NCBI RefSeq assembly: GCF_900129875.1
Contig: NZ_FQXC01000005.1
Location: 186,001-250,000 of the forward strand
Source: Marivita hallyeonensis
Lineage (GTDB): Bacteria; Pseudomonadota; Alphaproteobacteria; Rhodobacterales; Rhodobacteraceae
DNA length: 64,000 bases
Direction: 5' to 3'
Below are positions 55,501-61,054 of this stretch, piece after piece (the first letter of the stretch is position 1; the number at the start of each line of letters is the position of its first letter). The translations under genes and the position numbers were made by a program. The notes under the pieces were generated by a model. It saw nothing but the letters and a program-made list of their open reading frames with translations, was not told where the DNA came from and did no database searches.

Positions 55501-55729
55501 CACGACGTTCGGCGGTTTCCTTCCCCTGATCCTTGCCGGCGGCGGCTTCTGGCCGCCCTTTGCGGTGGCAATTGCCGGAGGCGTGCTGTTGTCGGCAGTG
55601 GTGTCCTTCTACTTTACGCCGCCGATGTTCGCGCTGCTCTACCGTGGCAAGCGACGGAAAACAGAGGAAATGCACCCTGAAGGCGAAACAGAGTCACCGA
55701 AAAACACGCTGAGATTGGCCGCGGAATGA
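52595..55729 (+). CDS. RND efflux transporter, inner-membrane pump
   Basis: Pump of 1044 residues, the usual RND length, with one N-terminal helix, a large periplasmic loop, helices 2-6 (about residues 335-475), a second loop and helices 8-12 (about 865-1015). The HAE-family text GLLVDAAIVMVDEVRQRLAKGMAREEAV is in helix 4, but where AcrB has D407-D408 this protein has D402-A403. In helix 10, where AcrB has K940-N941, it has I929-N930. Two of the standard proton-relay residues are thus missing, so coupling differs or this is a different RND subgroup. Probably exports hydrophobic drugs or membrane-active compounds. Confidence 0.92.
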   Translation: MQTLTFRQPRLVALILLVLISAGLSSFLSLGRQEDPTITNLFATVTTSFPGADPARVEALVTSEIEEELREIAEVDVIESVSRTGVSVVSVELLETLDEATIEQIWSEARDAVEDARRNFPAGVQPPEFNAEGISAYSAVIAVTADHVGVPITLAHAHAEALADRLRAIPSTRAVDLFGEPDEEVLIQVDPEAAAALGLTTAEISQRISAADGKVQAGRVQGAQSDLTINISGEIEALDRVGRVVLRENEDGASVVLSDIATITRGARAPAEELALANGRPAVLVGVLAQDGVQIDRWMGFVRDELAAGEDMIPVGLSEILMFDQSTYTADRLAEVGFNMAIGVSLVVAVLFITLGVRAAAIVALVLPVVSLATLASMNFIGLPIHQMSVTGLIVALGLLVDAAIVMVDEVRQRLAKGMAREEAVGDAVKRLAAPLLASTVTTALSFTPMILLPGPAGDFVGSIAIAVVLMLIWSLIVALTVTPALAGWFLRENKAAGLSVPMFGRAFEASIRWSVANPVKSIALALILPVTGFAAFPTLTAQFFPGVERDQFYLEVEMPPGTAIAETAEVAKGIDRLLQDEAGIDRVYWSIGKSGPAFYYNITGGRSQEPGYAQAMIKTATAEDAARLVPGLQAELDSSYPQARIIVRDLVQGPPVAAPVEVRLVGSDLDTLRDLGAEARALMADLPLVTQVRAGVTGGAPQVRFEIDETKARLLGFNVTDIAAQLETSLVGSEGGSLVEGTDQLSVRVRLGDATRSDLAAISDLPILLPGAGAVSAGGAMPVVPLSELATPVIEPAESVITRRNGERVNTVQAYIVPGVLPEEALQSVLASLDERGFEMPAGYRMELGGDSDARSNTVGNLLASVGLIVTLTIAAIALTFNSFRLTAVALVVCVLSAGLSMLSLAVMQYPFGINAIIGVIGSIGVSINAAIIILTGLKADPEALSGDHDAMARVVTGSSRHIISTTITTFGGFLPLILAGGGFWPPFAVAIAGGVLLSAVVSFYFTPPMFALLYRGKRRKTEEMHPEGETESPKNTLRLAAE

Positions 55730-55866
55730 CACCTTCGCCAGCTTTCGCGAAAAGCTACATCTTAAAAGTGCCTAATAAGACTGCATAATTCGGCCTGAAG
55801 CGCTCGCCAAGCCGCAAGAACAGGCCATCTGCTTGCGGTCAGGCAACCATGCGTTAATTCTTAGGC

Positions 55867-57291
55867 ATGTCAGAGAACACCATTTTTGATGAGATGTGGG
55901 GCCACGACGCGCAACTGCGCGCGCCCTACCAAAACTTTCACAGCTGGTTCGATCAGGAAGATCCCAAGCGATTACGAGCCAAGAACCGCGAGGCCGAAGA
56001 GCTTTTTCGCCTGACCGGGATTACCTTCAACGTCTATGGGCGGGCCGAAGCCGAAGAACGGCTGATCCCGTTTGATATCATCCCGCGCATCATCTCGGGT
56101 GCTGAATGGGCCAAGCTGTCCCGGGGGATCGAACAACGCGTGCGCGCGATCAACGCGTTTCTGCATGACATCTATCACACTCAGGAAATCCTGAAGGCGG
56201 GTCGCATCCCGGCCGAAATGATCTCGCAGAACGAGGCATTCCTGCCGCAAATGATCGGCGTCGATGCACCGGGAGGTGTCTACACACACATCGTCGGAAT
56301 CGACCTTGTGCGGACCGGGCCGGGCGAGTTTTACGTTCTGGAAGACAACGCTCGCACACCATCGGGCGTCAGTTACATGCTCGAAAACCGGGAAACCATG
56401 CTGCAAATGTTTCCGGAGTTGTTCTCCAAAAACCGTGTGCAGTCGGTGCAGCAATATCCGATTGATTTGCGCCGATCGCTTGCCGCCTGTGCGCCCAACG
56501 CGACGAATGGCACCCCGACCGTCGCGGTCCTGACGCCGGGTATCTACAACTCCGCTTATTTCGAACACGCCTTCCTCGCCGACCAGATGGGCGTCGAGCT
56601 GGTCGAAGGCCACGACCTTCGCGTCGTCGACGGTCGCGTCGCCATGCGGACCACGAAAGGGTATGAGCCGATTGACGTGCTCTACCGTCGGGTCGATGAC
56701 GATTTCCTCGATCCGCTCAACTTCAACCCGGAAAGCCAACTGGGTGTGCCGGGGATCATGGATGTCTACCGCGCCGGCGGAATCACGATTGCGAATGCGC
56801 CGGGCACAGGGATTGCCGACGACAAGGCGATCTATTCCTACATGCCCGAGATCGTCGAGTTCTACACCGGCGAACGCCCCCTGCTGCAGAACGTGCCGAC
56901 ATGGCGCTGCTCGGAGCCTGATGCGTTGGCTTACGTGCTCGACAACCTCGAAGACCTCGTGGTCAAGGAGGTACATGGCTCTGGCGGCTACGGCATGCTG
57001 ATCGGGCCAACCGCGTCGAAAAAGGAAATAGCGGAGTTCCGGAAAAAGCTGAAGGCGAGACCCAAGAACTATATCGCGCAGCCGACGCTCAGCCTCTCCA
57101 CAGTTCCGATCTTCGCGCAGAAAGGCCTGTCCCCACGCCACGTGGACCTGCGCCCCTTTGTTCTGGTCAGTCCCGACGGGATCAAGATCACGCCCGGAGG
57201 ATTGACGCGCGTCGCTCTGAAGAAAGGCTCACTCGTCGTGAATTCGTCACAAGGTGGCGGGACAAAAGACACTTGGGTACTGGAGGAGTAG
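55867..57291 (+). CDS. Circularly permuted ATP-grasp protein of Anbu operon
   Basis: Predicted ATP-dependent carboxylate-amine ligase, 474 residues, of the circularly permuted ATP-grasp type 2 family (older names DUF404/DUF407). Text SAEWAKLSRGIEQRVRAINAFLHDIYHTQEILKAGRIP, IDLVRTGPGEFYVLEDNARTPSGVSYMLENRETM and VKEVHGSGGYGMLIGPTASKKEIAEFRKKL (lysine and glycine-rich loop of the ATP site) is characteristic. Three bases separate it from the alpha-E gene. In Anbu operons it is proposed to make peptide-like bonds, a role not experimentally settled. Confidence 0.92.
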   Translation: MSENTIFDEMWGHDAQLRAPYQNFHSWFDQEDPKRLRAKNREAEELFRLTGITFNVYGRAEAEERLIPFDIIPRIISGAEWAKLSRGIEQRVRAINAFLHDIYHTQEILKAGRIPAEMISQNEAFLPQMIGVDAPGGVYTHIVGIDLVRTGPGEFYVLEDNARTPSGVSYMLENRETMLQMFPELFSKNRVQSVQQYPIDLRRSLAACAPNATNGTPTVAVLTPGIYNSAYFEHAFLADQMGVELVEGHDLRVVDGRVAMRTTKGYEPIDVLYRRVDDDFLDPLNFNPESQLGVPGIMDVYRAGGITIANAPGTGIADDKAIYSYMPEIVEFYTGERPLLQNVPTWRCSEPDALAYVLDNLEDLVVKEVHGSGGYGMLIGPTASKKEIAEFRKKLKARPKNYIAQPTLSLSTVPIFAQKGLSPRHVDLRPFVLVSPDGIKITPGGLTRVALKKGSLVVNSSQGGGTKDTWVLEE

Positions 57292-57294
57292 AGA

Positions 57295-58236
57295 ATGCTG
57301 GGTAAAACGGCAAACGGGCTCTTCTGGATGTATCGCTACATGGAAAGAGCCGAAAACACCGCGCGCCTGATCGAAACCGGGCAACGCATCGCACTCACAC
57401 GGTTGACCGAAACGGACGACGAATGGCTGTCAGTGCTGCAATCGGCGGATTGCCTGTCCGGTTACAACGCCACTCATGACGAGGTGTCACGCGAACTTGC
57501 CGTCGACTGGATGCTGCGGGCCAAGGAAAACCCGTCGTCGGTCCTGTCGAGCATTAACGCCGCGCGTCAGAATGCACGTCTGGTGCGCACCGCCATTACC
57601 GGTGAAGTGTGGGAAGCGGTGAATTCGGCGTATATGCGCTTGAAAGACGGACTTTCGCGCAAGGTCAGCGAACGTGACCTGCCAGCGACCTTGCGCCTGA
57701 TCCGGCAACACGCGGCCCTGGTGCGCGGTGTCACATTGGGCACGATGCTGCGCAACGAGATTTACGATTTCGCCCGGCTCGGTACGTTTCTGGAGCGGGC
57801 CGACAACACCGCGCGCATTCTCGACGTGAAATACTACGTCCTTCTTCCGTCAGCCCGCGCTGTCGGCACCTCGCTGGACAACGTGCAGTGGGAGACGATC
57901 CTTCGCTCCGTATCCGCGCGCGGAGGGTTCCGCATGGAACACGGCGCTGGAGGTGGACCAAAGGAAATCGCGGATTTCCTGATCCTCGATAAACGCATGC
58001 CGCGGTCCTTGGCGTTCTCGGTCAGCAAGCTGTGCGACAATCTTGGGTACCTGAGTGACGGCACCGATCAAGGTCTGGCGTCGCGTGATCGCGTGATTGC
58101 GCTTCAGGACGGTCTTCTGTCAAAGAGCATTGACGATATCTTTGACTTTGGCTTGCATGAGTTCCTACAGAAAACTCTCGAAGAGCTGTCCGGCATCTCC
58201 AGCCAGATCGAACAGGACTTCCGCTTCTACGCTTAA
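57295..58236 (+). CDS. Alpha-E domain protein of Anbu operon
   Basis: All-helical protein, 313 residues, of the alpha-E family (older name DUF403). Typical segments are LGKTANGLFWMYRYMERAENTARLIETGQRIALTR at the start, RENPSSVLSSINAARQNARLVR-type text and ARLGTFLERADNTARILDVKYYVLLP in the middle. The paired ER-x-x-N-x-A motifs with glutamate and arginine give the family its name. It is thought to partner with the ATP-grasp enzyme, in the same cytoplasmic complex or pathway. It stands 19 bases before the transglutaminase gene. Confidence 0.93.
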   Translation: MLGKTANGLFWMYRYMERAENTARLIETGQRIALTRLTETDDEWLSVLQSADCLSGYNATHDEVSRELAVDWMLRAKENPSSVLSSINAARQNARLVRTAITGEVWEAVNSAYMRLKDGLSRKVSERDLPATLRLIRQHAALVRGVTLGTMLRNEIYDFARLGTFLERADNTARILDVKYYVLLPSARAVGTSLDNVQWETILRSVSARGGFRMEHGAGGGPKEIADFLILDKRMPRSLAFSVSKLCDNLGYLSDGTDQGLASRDRVIALQDGLLSKSIDDIFDFGLHEFLQKTLEELSGISSQIEQDFRFYA

Positions 58237-58255
58237 TTGATCGCGACCAAGGCTT

Positions 58256-59053
58256 ATGCGACTGAAAATCGAACACACGACCCGATACCGGTTCGACACA
58301 CCGGTCGTTTACGGCTTGCAGCAGCTGCGCAAGACGCCCAAAAGCACGTTCAATCAAAAGGTTGTCTCGTGGGAGACGCGGATCGAGGGCGGCAAGAAGG
58401 AAACCTCGTTCGAGGATCACCACCGCAACACGACCGAACTCATCAGTTTCGATCCCAACACGCTTGAACTGTCCGTGATAAGCGAAGGCGAGGTTGAACT
58501 GGAAGACAACGGCGGGATTCTTGGTCCGCATCAAGGCTGCGCGCCGCTGTGGCTCTACGACATGACCACGCCGCGCACCCAGGCCGGTGCCGGGACGCGG
58601 GCCTTGATAAAGGGCCTCGGCGACCCGAATGACGTCTCGACCCTCCACAAGCTGAGTGAGCGCATTCGTGACGCCGTGCCTTACACGCTCGGCGCGTCGA
58701 ACCCGGATTGGTCCGCCGAAGATGCGTTGGAAGCGGCGAAAGGGGTGTGCCAGGATCACTCGCACATCTTCATCACCTGTGCCCGCGCGATGGGTCTGCC
58801 CGCGCGCTACGTGTCTGGCTACCTGATGCTGAACGATACGACGACGCAGGAAGCAATGCATGCTTGGGCCGAAGCCCATGTTCCGGGTCTTGGTTGGGTA
58901 GGTTTTGACGTGTCGAACGCGATTTCGCCGGATACGCGCTACATTCGCGTCGCAACGGGGCTGGACTATTCCGACGCCGCACCGATATCTGGAACACGGA
59001 TTGGCGGGGCAGGCGAAGACCTGAACGTTCAGATCCACGTGATTCAGCAGTAA
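58256..59053 (+). CDS. Transglutaminase-like cysteine peptidase of Anbu operon
   Basis: Cytoplasmic papain-fold protein, 265 residues. It begins with the transglutaminase N-terminal domain (MRLKIEHTTRYRFDTPVVYGLQQLR) and has the triad C165 (GVCQDHSHIF), H202 (MHAWAEAHV) and D218 (GFDVS) intact, so it should be active as a protease or cross-linking enzyme. It has no signal peptide. It lies between the alpha-E and Anbu genes, eleven bases before the latter, the conserved order in many Anbu operons. Confidence 0.93.
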   Translation: MRLKIEHTTRYRFDTPVVYGLQQLRKTPKSTFNQKVVSWETRIEGGKKETSFEDHHRNTTELISFDPNTLELSVISEGEVELEDNGGILGPHQGCAPLWLYDMTTPRTQAGAGTRALIKGLGDPNDVSTLHKLSERIRDAVPYTLGASNPDWSAEDALEAAKGVCQDHSHIFITCARAMGLPARYVSGYLMLNDTTTQEAMHAWAEAHVPGLGWVGFDVSNAISPDTRYIRVATGLDYSDAAPISGTRIGGAGEDLNVQIHVIQQ

Positions 59054-59064
59054 AGGCCGTCTCA

Positions 59065-59805
59065 GTGACATATTGCGTAGGAATGATGCTTCGCAGGGGG
59101 CTGGTCTTCATGTCCGACACCCGCACAAACGCGGGTCTCGACAACATTTCGACCTTCAAGAAGATGACAATCTGGGAAGAACCCGGTGAACGCGTCATCA
59201 CACTGATGTCTGCGGGCAACCTCGCCACAACTCAGGCGGTGATCAGCCTTCTGGACGAGCGCAGCAAACTGCCGGAGGATCGAACGTCTTCCTTGATGAA
59301 GGCGCCGTCGATGTTTCAAGCGGCGTGCATGGTCGGAGATACGCTGCGTGAGGTCATCGGTGACCTCACGGATGGCGGTCAGCGCGCCGATAGCGGGTTC
59401 GATGCCACGCTTATCCTTGGCGGCCAGATTGACGGAAGCCCGCCGCGCATGTTCCTCATTTATCCCGAGGGCAATTTCATCGAGGCGGGAGACGACACAC
59501 CGTTTTTCCAGATCGGCGAGATCAAATATGGTCGCCCGATCCTCGTGCGCGCCTTTGATCCCGATCTGACATTCGAAAGCGCATTGAAGCTGCTCATGGT
59601 GAGTTTCGATTCGACGCTGAAGGCCAATCTGTCGGTTGGTATGCCGCTCGATTTCTTCTGCTACGAAACGGACAGCCTGGAAAAACGCCACGTTGGTCGC
59701 GTGACCGCCGACAACGAACGGTTTCAGACCATCTCGAAAGGCTGGGGCGAGGCGCTGAAGCAGGCGCTGGATACTTTGCCGGATGTTGGTATGGAATCGA
59801 TCTGA
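59065..59805 (+). CDS. Anbu, proteasome-type N-terminal-threonine peptidase
   Basis: Proteasome-fold Ntn hydrolase, 246 residues, of the bacterial Anbu (BPH) family. GTG at 59065 is followed directly by ACA (Thr), so removal of the initiator leaves Thr1 as the nucleophile, as in MTYCVGMMLRRGLVFMSDTRTNAGLDNISTFKKM. Lysine and aspartate in the SDTRTN/TFKKM segment fit the catalytic positions, and LMSAGNLATTQAVISLL is the usual helix-1 text. Anbu forms open helical rings; its substrate is unknown. Fourth gene of the operon, 12 bases after the transglutaminase. Confidence 0.95.
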   Translation: MTYCVGMMLRRGLVFMSDTRTNAGLDNISTFKKMTIWEEPGERVITLMSAGNLATTQAVISLLDERSKLPEDRTSSLMKAPSMFQAACMVGDTLREVIGDLTDGGQRADSGFDATLILGGQIDGSPPRMFLIYPEGNFIEAGDDTPFFQIGEIKYGRPILVRAFDPDLTFESALKLLMVSFDSTLKANLSVGMPLDFFCYETDSLEKRHVGRVTADNERFQTISKGWGEALKQALDTLPDVGMESI

Positions 59806-59832
59806 CGTGATTAACGGATCAGGGAGGATGCC

Positions 59833-60780
59833 GTGACCAACAGCCCAATCATCTGCGTAGGCGGCGAAAACCTGATCGATCACGTGACGCGCGAAAGCAA
59901 CGTATCCGCACTTCCGGGCGGGTCCCCGTTCAACGTCGCCATGGCGCTGGGCCGCCAAGACGTCGATGTCCGCTACATCACGCCGATTTCGACCGACAGC
60001 TGGGGCGACTTGCTGGCCGATACGCTGACACGCTCGGGCGTCACACTCAGTGGCGGTCGCGTGGACGCGCCGACCACCGTCGCCCGTGTCACCGTCACCG
60101 ACGGGATCCCGTCCTACGAGTTTGAACGAAACGGTACGGCAGAGCGCCGCGTGACAGAGCAGTCGTTGTTCGACGCCATGCCAGCGCAAACGCGCGCGCT
60201 CCACACCGGCTCTCTGGCCGTGTCCGAAGGGGCGGATGGTGCGGCATGGGAAGACGCCTGCAAGCGGGCCTTCGACGACGGCACTTTGGTGTCTTTCGAT
60301 CCCAATGTGCGCCTGTCCGTTATCTCGGATCCGGAACGCTACCGCGCCCGCGTACTTCGGATGATGGCGACGACCCATCTGTTGAAGTTGAGCGATGAAG
60401 ACCTGGAAGGTCTGTTCCCCGATTTGGCAGCTGTCGACGCTTTGACCGAAGTAAGAGCCCTCACCTCTGCACCGCTGGTCGTGATGACCAAGGGCCCCGA
60501 TGGTGCGATGGCCTGGATCGGTGAGGACGTCGTGGATATGGCTGCGCCGCCAGTGCCAAACTTGGTCGACACCGTCGGTGCGGGGGACACGTTCATGGCC
60601 ACGCTTCTGGCCGGTCTGGTTCGGATCGACGCCCTGTCTCCGACCGCCGTGGCTGATCTGAGCAGGGACGATGTCGAGACACTTATTCGCCGCGCCGGGA
60701 TGGCGGCGGCGATCAACTGCGGACGCGCCGGGTGCAACCCGCCGACGGTCGCAGAACTGGACGCGGCTCTCGGGATTTGA
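59833..60780 (+). CDS. PfkB-family carbohydrate kinase
   Basis: Ribokinase-fold sugar kinase, 315 residues, resembling fructokinases. The N-terminal IICVGGENLIDHV and PGGSPFNVAMALGRQ (PfkB signature 1 region) and the C-terminal signature NLVDTVGAGDTFMATLLAGL with catalytic aspartate in GAGD are present. GTG start with AGGGAGG five bases ahead. It follows Anbu by 27 bases and may be co-transcribed, but I know of no reason to link it to Anbu function. It probably phosphorylates a ketose such as fructose in the cytoplasm. Confidence 0.9.
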   Translation: MTNSPIICVGGENLIDHVTRESNVSALPGGSPFNVAMALGRQDVDVRYITPISTDSWGDLLADTLTRSGVTLSGGRVDAPTTVARVTVTDGIPSYEFERNGTAERRVTEQSLFDAMPAQTRALHTGSLAVSEGADGAAWEDACKRAFDDGTLVSFDPNVRLSVISDPERYRARVLRMMATTHLLKLSDEDLEGLFPDLAAVDALTEVRALTSAPLVVMTKGPDGAMAWIGEDVVDMAAPPVPNLVDTVGAGDTFMATLLAGLVRIDALSPTAVADLSRDDVETLIRRAGMAAAINCGRAGCNPPTVAELDAALGI

Positions 60781-60935
60781 GGCCTTGGAAGGCGGAGAGT
60801 TCTTGCACTGGCGAAGCATCTGTTTCACCTGTCTTGGCGAGCCGATGCATTCCGTAAGAGGCTGATAATTTGACTTAAATCGTCTGTGTCGGGTAACGAA
60901 GCTTTAAGAGCTGAGTACGTAATAAGGGCAGGAAA

Positions 60936-60951
60936 GAGGCGTTGCCGCCTC
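60936..60951. terminator. Possible terminator in convergent region
   Basis: GAGGCG (60936-60941) and CGCCTC (60946-60951) form a six-base stem with a four-base loop followed by CTTCGTTTT on the plus strand. On the minus strand the stem is followed by TTTCC. It lies in the 274-base gap between the convergent kinase and RTX genes and could serve both. The rest of the gap holds nothing I recognise. Confidence 0.55.
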
Positions 60952-61054
60952 CTTCGTTTTCTTGGGTCCTTTTTGCGGATGTCTCATGCCGGCCTTGTTG
61001 TTCATTCTGCAGTTATTCCGCTACCTCATGCGGCGACGGATGGCATTGGCGGTG

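Noticed and set aside
55740-55756. AGCTTT/AAAGCT stem after the RND pump gene considered as a terminator
   Set aside because: Only six pairs, AT-rich and without a following T-run; too weak to call.
59062-60828. 588-codon minus-strand frame spanning Anbu and the kinase
   Set aside because: Covers two well-supported plus-strand genes and has no recognisable motif.
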